A stretch of 64,000 bases of DNA from positions 62,001-126,000 of the forward strand of contig NZ_JOJL01000028.1 in NCBI RefSeq assembly GCF_000721705.1, read 5' to 3'. The stretch is from Actinoplanes subtropicus. GTDB lineage: Bacteria; Actinomycetota; Actinomycetes; Mycobacteriales; Micromonosporaceae. Positions 30,106-38,399 of this stretch are shown here, one piece after another (position 1 is the stretch's first letter; each line of letters starts with the position of its first letter). Position numbers and translations under genes: made by a program. The notes beneath the pieces are model-generated. The model had not been told where the DNA came from. It searched no databases and saw nothing but the letters and a program-made list of their open reading frames with translations.

Positions 30106-32226
30106 TTAACGCGGGTCGCGAAAGACCCGGCGAACCACGCGTTCGGCCGCGCCGCCGTCGTCGAGACCGCAGAACCGCTCCCGGAACGCCCGCCGCGCCG
30201 CGTCGTCCCAGCGGCGCTCCTGGAAGATCTTGACGAGCTCGTCGAACTCGGTGGCGACCGGGCCGGGCGGCTGGGCGAGCAGGTCGAAGTACACGCCGCG
30301 CAGGTCGCGGTAGACCGGCCAGTCGGGCGCGAAGATCACCAGCGGCCGGTCGAGCACGGCGAAGTCGAACATCGCCGACGAGTAGTCGGTCAGCAGCACG
30401 TCGGCGGCCAGGTAGAGATCCTCGACGACCGGGTGGCCGGCGACTTCGGCGAAGTAGTGCTCGCGCACCAGCAGATCGGTGTCCGGGCCGAGCGCCCCGG
30501 CCAGCCGCTCGACATCGAGGACCCGGGCGCCCTTCGGCAGCCACTCGCGGTGGGTCGGCATGTACAGCACCACCCGCCGGCCCGGCGCGATGCCCAGCCG
30601 CTCGCGGACCGCCGCGACCTCGGCCGCGGTCGCCGTGGCCAGCCGGTCGTTGCGCGGGTAGCCGACCTCCAGCGTCTCGTACGCGCACGGATACGCCCGC
30701 TCCCAGGCGATCGTGCTGTGCGCGTTCGCGGTGACCGAGAAGTCCCAGCGGTCGGCCCGGCGCATCTGCCCGGTGAAATCGGTGTCCCGGACCGCGGCCG
30801 GGTGGTCCAGCTGGTCCATCCCCATCATCTTGAGCGGGGTGCCGTGGTGGGTCATCACGTGCGTGGTGCCGCGCCGCTTGACCGTCATATTCGGCCAGTT
30901 GACGTTGTTGATCAGGTAGCGGGCGCGGGCCAGGGCGCGGTAGTAGGCCCGGGAGTCCTCCACCACGTAGTCGACGCCGGGCGGGACCGCCGCCACCCTC
31001 GATCGGCCGACCACCCAGACCGCGCGCACCTCGGGCACCAGCTCGGCGGCCTTCGCCGCGATCGCCGCCGGGTTACACGCGACCCCGCGATACCAGTACG
31101 CGGCGTACAGGGCGAGCGACGGATCCACCGGACGCAGGAGTTGGAGCCGGTAGTAGAGGCGGCCGAACACCTGCCGGCCGAGCCGCACCAGCTTGCGGCG
31201 CGGGCGGCCGGCCCGGCGCTGCAGGTCGCGGGTGACCCGCATCGCCACCTCGGCGACCAGGTACGACCGGTACGCCCCGCGGCCCACGAACCGATAGCGC
31301 AGCCCTTCCCCGCTGCCCGGCGACGAGAAGGCGCCCCGCGGCGGCCGGTGTCGCTGATACATCTCGGTCATCCGGGCGAAGAACCGGCGACGCGACCCGA
31401 CCGGCACCCGGGCGTCGTGCCGGAGCACCCGCGTCAGGTGCCAGAGCATCCGCTGGAACAGCAGGTCGCGCACCTCGTCGCCGTACGCCGCCGGCCGGGC
31501 CTCGGCGTACTTGGCGCACAGCCCGAGCGCGTGCTCCCAGTGCTCGAAGACCTCGAAGTGCCGCTCCCCCACGGTCCGGGTGATCGCCCCGGTGCGCCGC
31601 TGGCGGTAGTGCACGCAGGTGCGCGGCAGGCCGCTGATCCGCGGCGCGGCCACCATCAGCGGGAAGGTGAACGAGACGTCCTCGTACCAGCCGGCCTCGA
31701 AGGCCAGGCCGAGCCGGTCCAGCAACTCCCGGCGAATCACCCGGTTCCAGGCCACGTGCAGCACGTTCAGCACCTGCGGCCACTGCTCGACCGAGAAGAC
31801 CCGGGGCGCGTCGCCGAGCACCGCCCCGGCCGAGCCGCTCTGCACCGGGCCGTCCCAGTGCACCCGGTCCCAGCCGACCACCAGCACGTCCGCCTCGGTG
31901 GCGCGCAGCCGGCCGGCGACCGCGGCGAGCGCGCCGGCGGCCAGCCAGTCGTCGCTGTCGAGGAACCAGACGTACGTCCCGCGGGCGTGCTCGAGGCCCA
32001 GGTTGCGGGCGCGGCCCAGGCCGACGTTCGCCGGCGAGGTGAGCACCCGGACCCGCGGGTCGCGGGCCGCGTATTCGGCGAGGATCCGGCCGCTGTAATC
32101 GGGCGAGCAGTCGTCCACCGCGACGATCTCGAAGTCGTCGAAGGACTGCCCCAGCACCGAGTCGAGGCACTGACGCAGGTACCCCTGAACCCGGTAGACC
32201 GGAAGGACGATGCTCAGAAAGGTCAC
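30106..32226 (-). CDS. Bifunctional glycosyltransferase family 2 / CDP-glycerol glycerophosphotransferase (TagF-like)
   Basis: The 706-aa protein starts at GTG 32226, overlapping the upstream stop (GTGA). Residues about 1-230 form a GT-A glycosyltransferase: LSIVLPVYRVQGYLRQCLDSVLGQ, VDDCSPD, and WFLDSDDWLA with the DxD-like site. After a basic linker, residues about 330-700 match the Glyphos_transf family: MTHHGTPLKMMGMDQ with the conserved His, NDRLATA, LYMPTHREW and LLTDYSSAMFDFA with the second catalytic block. It should extend a polyol-phosphate chain from CDP-glycerol or CDP-ribitol and add sugar. It is translationally coupled to a CDP-alcohol transferase, consistent with wall teichoic acid-like synthesis. 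Confidence 0.88.
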   Translation of the reverse strand: MTFLSIVLPVYRVQGYLRQCLDSVLGQSFDDFEIVAVDDCSPDYSGRILAEYAARDPRVRVLTSPANVGLGRARNLGLEHARGTYVWFLDSDDWLAAGALAAVAGRLRATEADVLVVGWDRVHWDGPVQSGSAGAVLGDAPRVFSVEQWPQVLNVLHVAWNRVIRRELLDRLGLAFEAGWYEDVSFTFPLMVAAPRISGLPRTCVHYRQRRTGAITRTVGERHFEVFEHWEHALGLCAKYAEARPAAYGDEVRDLLFQRMLWHLTRVLRHDARVPVGSRRRFFARMTEMYQRHRPPRGAFSSPGSGEGLRYRFVGRGAYRSYLVAEVAMRVTRDLQRRAGRPRRKLVRLGRQVFGRLYYRLQLLRPVDPSLALYAAYWYRGVACNPAAIAAKAAELVPEVRAVWVVGRSRVAAVPPGVDYVVEDSRAYYRALARARYLINNVNWPNMTVKRRGTTHVMTHHGTPLKMMGMDQLDHPAAVRDTDFTGQMRRADRWDFSVTANAHSTIAWERAYPCAYETLEVGYPRNDRLATATAAEVAAVRERLGIAPGRRVVLYMPTHREWLPKGARVLDVERLAGALGPDTDLLVREHYFAEVAGHPVVEDLYLAADVLLTDYSSAMFDFAVLDRPLVIFAPDWPVYRDLRGVYFDLLAQPPGPVATEFDELVKIFQERRWDDAARRAFRERFCGLDDGGAAERVVRRVFRDPR

Positions 32227-34067
32227 GACCGCAGCCAGTCCGCGACGGCGCGCCCGAGGAACGAGCCGCCCACCACGGCGGCCAGCCCGGCCTCGGCGAG
32301 CGTCACACACCCGGCCAGCGTGGACACCGCCAGCGCCAGCACACGGATGTCCCAGCCGGCCAGCGCGCCGGTGCCGCGACCGGCCGGCGCGCCCTTCTCC
32401 ATCCGGGCGGTCAAGTCGTAGTGCCGCAGGGCCAGCGCGAACAGCAGCAGGAAGAGCACCGGCGTGGACACCGAGCCGGCCCAGCCGACCGCGACCACGT
32501 ACAGGTACTCGGCGGCGCGCAGGGCGGCCGGGACCAGCCAGTCGAGCGCGCCGCCGTGCCGGGCCCGGGCCGGCAGCCCGGCCGCGAGCACGAGCAGCCC
32601 GACCACCCCCACCGTCCCCTTGGCCGGCGGCTCCACCCAGCCGAACAGCAGGGCCGCCACCAGCACGAGGGCCGCCACCGCGCCCACCGCCGCGAAGGTG
32701 AGCGGGGAATGCAGGCCCGGGGCGGCCAGCAGATGGCGGACCAGCGGGCCGTCGTCGCGGTGCCGGGCGGTGTCGACCTTGTCGAGCACCCCGACCCCCA
32801 TCGAGAGTGACCGCAAAGAGCGCAGGGCGAGGGTGTACGCGAAGGCGAGCAGCCCGCAACCGGCCACGGCGCCGAGCGCGACCCGCCCGTCGGTCAGCAT
32901 GGCCAGCACGGCGATCAGCGCCCACCGCTCGCCGATCGGGAAGACCACGATCCGCTTCAGCCAGTACGCCGCCGAGCCGGCCTCGCCCTGCACCCGGGTG
33001 GAGGCCGCGGTGAGCCGGGCGCCGACCCCGCCGGCCGGCGGGGTCGGCCGGGCCGCGGCCTCGTCGTGCAGCGCGCCGTACCACGTGTCGGTCATGTGCC
33101 GGACGGTCTGCAGCACAATCGCGGTGATCGCCAGCGGCCACGCGTACGGCAGGCCGATCCGCTCGGCGCCGGCCGCGAGCCCGGCGTACACCGCGTACTC
33201 CTTGGCGCGGTCGGCCATCGTGTCGAGCCAGCCGCCGAAGGTGCCGAACGTGCGGGTGTAGCGGGCCAGCTGACCGTCCACACAGTCGAGCACGAAGCCG
33301 AGGTAGAGCAGGACGCCGCCGGCGATCATCGCGGGCCGGGACGCCTGCCCGAAGGCGACCGCGGCCAGCCCGGCGAGCAGCACGGACAGCCAGGTCACCG
33401 CCGTCGGCGAGAGGCCGAGCCGGGCGGCGGCCCGGGTGACCGCCGGCGACCAGGTGCTCACCGCGTACGTGGTGAAGAAGTCGTCCTGCTCCTTGACGGC
33501 CAGCCGCAGGCGGGCGGCCTCCTCGTCGACGGCGGCCACCTCGGCCCGGGCCTCGGCCAGCTCGGACGAGGTGCGCACCTGGGTGGCCCGCAACAGCCGC
33601 ACCGCGGTGGCGACCGGCACCACGCCCGCGTCGAGCAGCGCGGCCAGCAGATCGGGGCGGTCGGCGACCTTTTCCAGGGTGGGCAGGTCGGCCGGGGCGA
33701 CGCAGAGCGCGCCGAGGTAGCGCACGGTGCCCGCGCCCGGCTCGGCCGGCAGCAGCTTGCCGCGCTCGTCGCGCAGGTCGCCGGCCGGGTCGGCGACGAC
33801 CAGCGCGGTGCTGCGGCCGCCCGGCTCGGTGGCGAGCGTCCGCAGCAGGCTGGCGTGCGCGACGAGATTGTCGGCGCAGATCAGCACCCGCTGGTTGGCG
33901 TCGTACGCGCGGCGGGAGAGCGCCCGCAGCGCGCCCGGGTCGTCGAGCCGCTCGACCTCGGAGGCGCCGGCCGCCCGTAGCGCGCTGACCAGGTCGGCCA
34001 CCAGCCGGGTGGCCTCGGGCGGGTCGAGGGCATCGCCGCCGCCGGCGGAGAGGACGGCCAGCGTCAC
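32223..34067 (-). CDS. CDP-alcohol phosphatidyltransferase family membrane protein with N-terminal nucleotidyltransferase-like region
   Basis: The 614-aa protein has a degenerate GT-A/nucleotidyltransferase-like N-terminus (about 1-195: LAVLSAGGG, then VLICADNLVAH, LVVADPAGDLRD). A CDP-alcohol phosphotransferase domain follows with the full signature D-x2-DG-x2-AR-x8-G-x3-D-x3-D, seen in DCVDGQLARYTRTF and GGWLDTMADRAKEY. The last 200 residues carry several further helices of the DUF5941 type. The enzyme would move a phospho-alcohol from a CDP-alcohol to an acceptor in the membrane. It overlaps the TagF-like gene, so both probably serve one envelope phosphopolymer or a modified phospholipid. 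Confidence 0.82.
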   Translation of the reverse strand: MTLAVLSAGGGDALDPPEATRLVADLVSALRAAGASEVERLDDPGALRALSRRAYDANQRVLICADNLVAHASLLRTLATEPGGRSTALVVADPAGDLRDERGKLLPAEPGAGTVRYLGALCVAPADLPTLEKVADRPDLLAALLDAGVVPVATAVRLLRATQVRTSSELAEARAEVAAVDEEAARLRLAVKEQDDFFTTYAVSTWSPAVTRAAARLGLSPTAVTWLSVLLAGLAAVAFGQASRPAMIAGGVLLYLGFVLDCVDGQLARYTRTFGTFGGWLDTMADRAKEYAVYAGLAAGAERIGLPYAWPLAITAIVLQTVRHMTDTWYGALHDEAAARPTPPAGGVGARLTAASTRVQGEAGSAAYWLKRIVVFPIGERWALIAVLAMLTDGRVALGAVAGCGLLAFAYTLALRSLRSLSMGVGVLDKVDTARHRDDGPLVRHLLAAPGLHSPLTFAAVGAVAALVLVAALLFGWVEPPAKGTVGVVGLLVLAAGLPARARHGGALDWLVPAALRAAEYLYVVAVGWAGSVSTPVLFLLLFALALRHYDLTARMEKGAPAGRGTGALAGWDIRVLALAVSTLAGCVTLAEAGLAAVVGGSFLGRAVADWLRS

Positions 34068-34208
34068 GGGGTTATCACCGGCTTGACCGGGGTACGGGTC
34101 ACCCTTACGGGAACCGGACCGCCCATCTCCACCTCGGGACGGAGGGAAGCCAATCGCGGCGCCCCTACCGTCGAGACAAGACCACAGCGAGTGAAGGAGA
34201 AAACGATC

Positions 34209-34391
34209 GTGACCCGCCGCCTCGCCCGCCCCCGCGACGACCGCTGGATCGCCGGCGTCTGCTCAGGACTGGCCCGCCGCTTCGGACTCTCGTCCGGCGT
34301 GGTGCGCCTGCTCTTCGTGCTCTCCTGCCTGCTGCCCGGACCACAGTTCGTCATCTACCTCATCCTTTGGGCCTTGCTGCCCAACGAGTGA
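34209..34391 (+). CDS. Small PspC-domain membrane protein
   Basis: The 60-aa protein starts at GTG 34209 behind GAAGGAG. It is a bare PspC domain: RRLARPRDDRWIAGVCSGLARRFGLSSGVVRLLFVLSCLLPGPQFVIYLILWALLPNE. The conserved IAGVCSGLA block and single helix ending LLPxE are the family pattern. PspC proteins sense membrane stress in enterobacteria; the short actinobacterial versions have no defined role. Its TGA stop lies inside a 10-bp direct repeat (34384-34393) that recurs at 34514-34523. Confidence 0.88.
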   Translation: MTRRLARPRDDRWIAGVCSGLARRFGLSSGVVRLLFVLSCLLPGPQFVIYLILWALLPNE

Positions 34392-34393
34392 GG

Positions 34394-34513
34394 GTTGGAA
34401 AAAGTCAGGCGCGCCCACCCATCCGTGGGGCTTCCGGGGGCTCGGCCCCCGGAACCAGCATGGCGAGTCGTCGAGGTCCGCGCTTGCTGCGGACGCGCCC
34501 ACCCCACCCAACG
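34394..34513. repeat. Candidate small inserted element with central hairpin, flanked by 10-bp direct repeats
   Basis: ACGAGTGAGG occurs at 34384-34393 and again at 34514-34523, enclosing 120 bp without a gene. The ends are imperfectly inverted (GTTGG...GGCGCGCCC at the left against GTTGG...GGCGCGTCC read from the right). Inside is a perfect hairpin, TTCCGGGGGC (34432-34441) with GCCCCCGGAA (34445-34454), which could end both convergent transcripts. It may be a degenerate MITE or a REP-like element. Confidence 0.5.
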
Positions 34514-34527
34514 ACGAGTGAGGTCGA

Positions 34528-35271
34528 CTACGGTGTCGTAAAGGTGACGGTCACCGAGGTGTAGCCGAGGCGGGTGAACAGGCTCTCCAGCATGTGCTGG
34601 GTGTTGTCCCGGGCCCGCTGGTCGAGGCCGCTCGACCGGGCCGCCTCGGTGATCCGCTGCTGGGACAGCTGGTAGACCCGCTGCTGCTTGTCGGTGTCGC
34701 TCTTGAACGCGTCGCCGATGCTGGTCAGCAGCCCGCGATCCTCCTCGACCACGTAGCTCTTCTGCAGGTCGAGCGCGGCGTCGCCCTGCTGCGGCGGCGG
34801 CAGCGTCAGCTTGATCGTCTTCTTGTCGTTGTCGACCTGGAGCGCCTTGTCGGAGAGCGAGGAGAAGTCGACATACTCCTCGACGGTGCCGGAGCCGACG
34901 AACAGGATGCGCCGGTTGATCAGCCAGTCGGGGACGTATTTCCGGTCGTCCTGCAGGTCGACGATCACCTGGAAGGTGCCGTCGGCCGCCACATAACGGC
35001 TCAGGTCGCGCATGGACTGCAGCAGCACCGGCTGGCTGCGGTCGGTGGTCTGCTTGTCGAACGGGTTGTCGAAGCTGGGCAGCACATTGAGCGAGCGCAG
35101 CCCGAAGCAGGCGGCGACGATGACGGCGAAGACCACACCGAAGAAGATGAGGACGCGAGCGACGATGCTCCTGCGTGGGGGATCGGGAACGGCGGCCGAC
35201 GGCTCGTCGTCGGGGACGGCCGGATATTCCCTCGTGGGTTCGTCGACATCCGGTGACTGGGCCATACCCAT
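34528..35271 (-). CDS. DUF4230 membrane-anchored protein
   Basis: The 247-aa protein has a disordered acidic/Pro-rich N-terminus, one transmembrane helix at about 36-57 (ARVLIFFGVVFAVIVAACFGL), and an extracytoplasmic domain of about 185 residues. Blocks such as ADGTFQVIVDLQDDRKYVPDWLINRRILFVGSGTVEEYVDFSSL and ITEAARSSGLDQRARDNTQHMLESLFTRLGY match DUF4230. The family has no known function, but its members are widespread in actinobacteria and Firmicutes and sit at the membrane. The gene converges on the PspC gene; the repeat element lies between them. Confidence 0.85.
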   Translation of the reverse strand: MGMAQSPDVDEPTREYPAVPDDEPSAAVPDPPRRSIVARVLIFFGVVFAVIVAACFGLRSLNVLPSFDNPFDKQTTDRSQPVLLQSMRDLSRYVAADGTFQVIVDLQDDRKYVPDWLINRRILFVGSGTVEEYVDFSSLSDKALQVDNDKKTIKLTLPPPQQGDAALDLQKSYVVEEDRGLLTSIGDAFKSDTDKQQRVYQLSQQRITEAARSSGLDQRARDNTQHMLESLFTRLGYTSVTVTFTTP

Positions 35272-35304
35272 AAGGTACGAGAGGGGTACGACAGTCGCAC
35301 TCGC

Positions 35305-36477
35305 TCAGCCGGCGAAGGCGCTCAGACCGGTCAATTTCTGACCTATCACCAGCTGGTGGATCTCCGAGGTTCCCTCGTACGTGAGCACGCTTTCGAGGTT
35401 CGCCGCGTGCCGCATGATCGGGTACTCCCCGCTGATGCCGTTGCCGCCGAGGATCGTGCGGCACTGCCGGGCGATCTTGATGGCCTCGCGCACGTTGTTC
35501 AGCTTGCCCACGCTCACCTGCTCGGGTCGCAGCGCCCCGGCCGAGTCGCGCAGCCGGCCCAGGTGCAGCGCGAGCAGGAAGCCCTTCTGCAACTCCAGCG
35601 CCATGTCGGCCAGCTTGGCCTGGGTGAGCTGGAACCCGGCGATCGGGCGGCCGAACTGCTCCCGGCTGCCGGCGTAGTCGATCGCGGTGGCCACGCAGTC
35701 GCGGGCCGCCCCGAGCGCGCCCCAGACGATGCCGAACCGCGCCTCGGTGAGGCAGGACAGCGGCGCCTTCAACCCGAGAGCACCGGGGAGCCGAGCCGAG
35801 TCCGGCAGGCGCACCTCATCCAGGGTGATCTCCCCGGTCGACGACGCGCGCAGCGACATCTTGTGCTTGATCTCCCGGGCGGAAAAACCGGGCGTATCGG
35901 TCGGAACCGCAAAACCGATTACGTTATCTGAAGCTCGCGCCCAGATCACCGCGACGTCGGCCAGCGGCGCGTTGGTGATCCACATCTTGCCGCCGCTCAG
36001 CACCCAGTCGGCGCCGTCGCGGCGGGCCCGGGTCGACATGGTGGCCGGGTCGGAGCCGTGGTCGGGCTCGGTCAAGCCGAAGCAGCCGAGCAGCTCGCCG
36101 GCCGCCATGCCGGGCAGCCACCGCTGTTTCTGCTCGTCGGACCCGTACTTCCAGATCGCGAACATCGCCAGCGAGCCCTGCACGCTGACCAGCGAGCGGA
36201 CGCCCGAGTCGGCGGCCTCCAGCTCCATGCAGGCCAGGCCGTAGGAGACCGCGTTGGCGCCGGCGCAGCCGTACCCGGTCAGATGCATGCCGAGCAGGCC
36301 GAGCTTGCCGAACTCGAGGGCCAGGTCGCGGACGGGGGTGGCGCCGTTCTCGTACCAGTCGGCCACATACGGGCGGACGCGCTCGTCGGCCACCCGGCGA
36401 CAGAGCGCGCGGATGTCGCGCTCCTCGTCGGTCAGCAGGGTGTCGAGATCGAGGAGATCCAGCGGGGCGACCGGCAT
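35305..36477 (-). CDS. Acyl-CoA dehydrogenase (glutaryl-CoA dehydrogenase-like)
   Basis: The 390-aa protein has the usual three parts: a helical N-terminus, a middle beta domain with LGCFGLTEPDHGSDPATMSTRARRDG, and a C-terminal helical domain with REQFGRPIAGFQLTQAKLADM, ILGGNGISGEYPIMRHAANLESVLTYEGTSEIHQLVIG. The catalytic Glu is in YEGT. The pattern fits glutaryl-CoA dehydrogenases better than straight-chain enzymes. It uses FAD to introduce a double bond, passing electrons to ETF. ATG 36477 follows the preceding stop by two bases, so it is coupled to the 98-aa gene upstream. Confidence 0.9.
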   Translation of the reverse strand: MPVAPLDLLDLDTLLTDEERDIRALCRRVADERVRPYVADWYENGATPVRDLALEFGKLGLLGMHLTGYGCAGANAVSYGLACMELEAADSGVRSLVSVQGSLAMFAIWKYGSDEQKQRWLPGMAAGELLGCFGLTEPDHGSDPATMSTRARRDGADWVLSGGKMWITNAPLADVAVIWARASDNVIGFAVPTDTPGFSAREIKHKMSLRASSTGEITLDEVRLPDSARLPGALGLKAPLSCLTEARFGIVWGALGAARDCVATAIDYAGSREQFGRPIAGFQLTQAKLADMALELQKGFLLALHLGRLRDSAGALRPEQVSVGKLNNVREAIKIARQCRTILGGNGISGEYPIMRHAANLESVLTYEGTSEIHQLVIGQKLTGLSAFAG

Positions 36478-36479
36478 GA

Positions 36480-36776
36480 TCAGCCCTCGACGACCAGGAC
36501 GCGGGCGTGGATCTGGTTGCGCTGCTGCAGGGCCGCCCGCAGCGCGCGGTGCAGCCCGTCCTCCAGGTAGAGGGCGCCCTGATACTCCACGACGTGCGGG
36601 AAGAGGTCGCCGTAGAACGTCGAATCCTCGGCCAGCAGCTTGTCGAGCGCCAGCTCGCGTTTCGTGGTGATCAGATCGGCCAGCCGGATCGGCCGGGGCG
36701 GAATCTCGGCCCACGCCTTGAGCGTGGTGTGGTGATCGGGGTACGGGGCACCGTCCCGGACCGCTTTGAAGATCAC
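36480..36776 (-). CDS. Small conserved actinobacterial protein with ParB-like motif
   Basis: The 98-aa protein reads MIFKAVRDGAPYPDHHTTLKAWAEIPPRPIRLADLITTKRELALDKLLAEDSTFYGDLFPHVVEYQGALYLEDGLHRALRAALQQRN. The block YLEDGLHRALRAA resembles the phosphate-binding GxHRxxA loop of ParB/sulfiredoxin-fold proteins, and the preceding order of secondary structure is compatible with it. I recall close relatives in streptomycetes without an established function. It directly precedes the acyl-CoA dehydrogenase and is 37 bases downstream of the nitroreductase, so it may belong to the same operon. Confidence 0.75.
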   Translation of the reverse strand: MIFKAVRDGAPYPDHHTTLKAWAEIPPRPIRLADLITTKRELALDKLLAEDSTFYGDLFPHVVEYQGALYLEDGLHRALRAALQQRNQIHARVLVVEG

Positions 36777-36813
36777 GTCGAGTTTCCTCCCCTCTCCCGG
36801 TCCTGGTTACCGG

Positions 36814-37479
36814 CTAGCCTAGCCCGGCCCATCGGCCATGATGCACTACCTCGTCTACCGGGCGATGCCCCCGCTTCAGTGACGGTGACCTCTTGTCCGG
36901 GGCGGGGTAGCCCACCGAGAGGGTTCCGATCGGGTGGAACTGCGCCGGCACCCCGAAGGCCGCCTGGAAGTCGGCCACCGTCTCGGCCGGGATGCCGAAG
37001 AAGCACGAGCCCAGCCCCTCGTCGACGGCGCTGAGGTGCATGAGCAGCGCGGCGAAGCCGGTGTCGATGTCCCAGTACGGCACCGGCCAGTGCTTCTCCG
37101 AGCGGTCCGTCCAGCCCTTGTCCGGCTGCGCGTACCGGTCGAGGTAGGCCGACTTGTTCGCGAGGCAGACGACGAGCACCGGGGCGTTGCGCATGCGGGT
37201 CAGCCAGCCTTTAGTCCTTTCAGGGGCGGCGGGCGGGGCGGTCGGATGGCAGTCGCCGCGCCACACCGGCTCGGCCTCGCCGCCGGTGGTCACCGACCAG
37301 TAGCGATCGCGGTCGGCCGGCTCGGTGAGCACCAGGAAGCCCCAGCCCTGGGAGAACCCGGCGCTCGGCGCGCGCAGGCCGTGCTTGACGATCTTGTCGA
37401 CGACCTCCGGCGGGACCGGGCGGTCCGCGTCGTACGTGCGCACCATCCGCCGCCTGCGGACCACCTCGGCGAACTCCAT
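36814..37479 (-). CDS. Nitroreductase family protein
   Basis: The 221-aa protein begins MEFAEVVRRRRMVRTYD, the FMN-binding start of nitroreductases. HGLRAPSAGFSQGWGFLVLTEP and DIDTGFAALLMHLSAVDEGLGSCFFGIP follow, with IGTLSVGYPAPDKRSPSLKRGHRP near the end. Such enzymes are FMN dimers that reduce nitro compounds, quinones or F420-type substrates using NAD(P)H. The start overlaps the aldose epimerase stop by one base (TGATG), showing translational coupling. The true substrate is unknown. Confidence 0.88.
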   Translation of the reverse strand: MEFAEVVRRRRMVRTYDADRPVPPEVVDKIVKHGLRAPSAGFSQGWGFLVLTEPADRDRYWSVTTGGEAEPVWRGDCHPTAPPAAPERTKGWLTRMRNAPVLVVCLANKSAYLDRYAQPDKGWTDRSEKHWPVPYWDIDTGFAALLMHLSAVDEGLGSCFFGIPAETVADFQAAFGVPAQFHPIGTLSVGYPAPDKRSPSLKRGHRPVDEVVHHGRWAGLG

Positions 37480-38399
37480 CAGTGCCGGATCCCCCAGCTG
37501 GCCGTCCAGGGCTCGCCCGGCGCCAGGACGATCAGGTCGCGGCCGGTCCGGAACGCGTCCGGCGGGCAGGTCATCGGCTCGATCGCGACCGACCGGCGGA
37601 ACCGCTCGCCGTGCAGGGTGTCGCCGGAGAAGACCTGCCAGTACTTGAACTTCTCGTCGGCCCAGACCACCACCTTCGCCGGGGAACCCGGGTCGGCGAT
37701 GGAGACCTCGGTGAGCCCGGCGGCGTCGTGCTCGATGTCGGCGAACGTGGTGTCCAGCACGAGATCGCCGATCTTGCGAGGCTGGGTGAAGTCGTACTCG
37801 GTGCCGGCCACGCTCGCCGAGCCGATCGGCAGCAGCCGGCCGTCGGCCTGGATGCGGGTCTTGCCCGGGACGTGCAGCAGGATGTCGTCCACGGCGACGC
37901 CGGGCAGCTGCAGGTACGGGTGGACCGAGTAGCCCCACGGCGCGTTCGTCGGGCTGTTGTTGACCACCTCCTGCTCGCAGCGCAGGCCCTCGGCCGAGAT
38001 CTGCCAGCGCGTCCGCAGGGTCAGCCACCACGGGTAGCCGACCTGGGCGGGCAGCTCGTACTGCAGGGTGATCGCGTCGGCGGCCTGCTCGACCGGCGTC
38101 CAGCGGGCCCAGTTGGCCAGGCCGTGGATCGCGTTGTGCCGGGCCGGCTCGGTCAGCGGCAGCTGGTACGACTGCCCCTCGAAGGTGTACTTGCCGTCCC
38201 GGATCCGGTTGGGCCAGGGCGCCAGGATCTGCCCGGCCGACGCGGGCGACAGCTCGTCGGCCTCGAAGCCGTCCAGCACCGGCACGTCGCCGACGGAGTA
38301 ATGGCGCAGCACGCCACCGACCTCGACCACGACCGCCCGGGCGTTGCCCGCCTCGATCGACCACTGGGTTCCGGATATCGCCGGTACGACACTTGTCAT
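37479..38399 (-). CDS. Aldose 1-epimerase family protein
   Basis: The 306-aa beta-sandwich protein has the GalM signature residues. These are HNAIHGLANW with the substrate His, GYSVHPYLQL with the catalytic acid His, DTTFADI with the conserved Asp, and VAIEPMTCPPDAF with the catalytic Glu. It would interconvert alpha and beta anomers of aldoses or sugar phosphates. It is translationally linked to an MFS gene upstream (4-bp overlap) and the nitroreductase downstream, inside the pdxH-led operon. No sugar pathway gene is close, so it may be a general mutarotase. Confidence 0.88.
   Translation of the reverse strand: MTSVVPAISGTQWSIEAGNARAVVVEVGGVLRHYSVGDVPVLDGFEADELSPASAGQILAPWPNRIRDGKYTFEGQSYQLPLTEPARHNAIHGLANWARWTPVEQAADAITLQYELPAQVGYPWWLTLRTRWQISAEGLRCEQEVVNNSPTNAPWGYSVHPYLQLPGVAVDDILLHVPGKTRIQADGRLLPIGSASVAGTEYDFTQPRKIGDLVLDTTFADIEHDAAGLTEVSIADPGSPAKVVVWADEKFKYWQVFSGDTLHGERFRRSVAIEPMTCPPDAFRTGRDLIVLAPGEPWTASWGIRH

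Noticed and set aside
32227..33141. Extension of the TagF-like frame upstream to 33141
   Set aside because: This part overlaps the CDP-alcohol transferase gene and reads as Arg/Gly-rich shadow; GTG 32226 with a GTGA overlap is the natural start.
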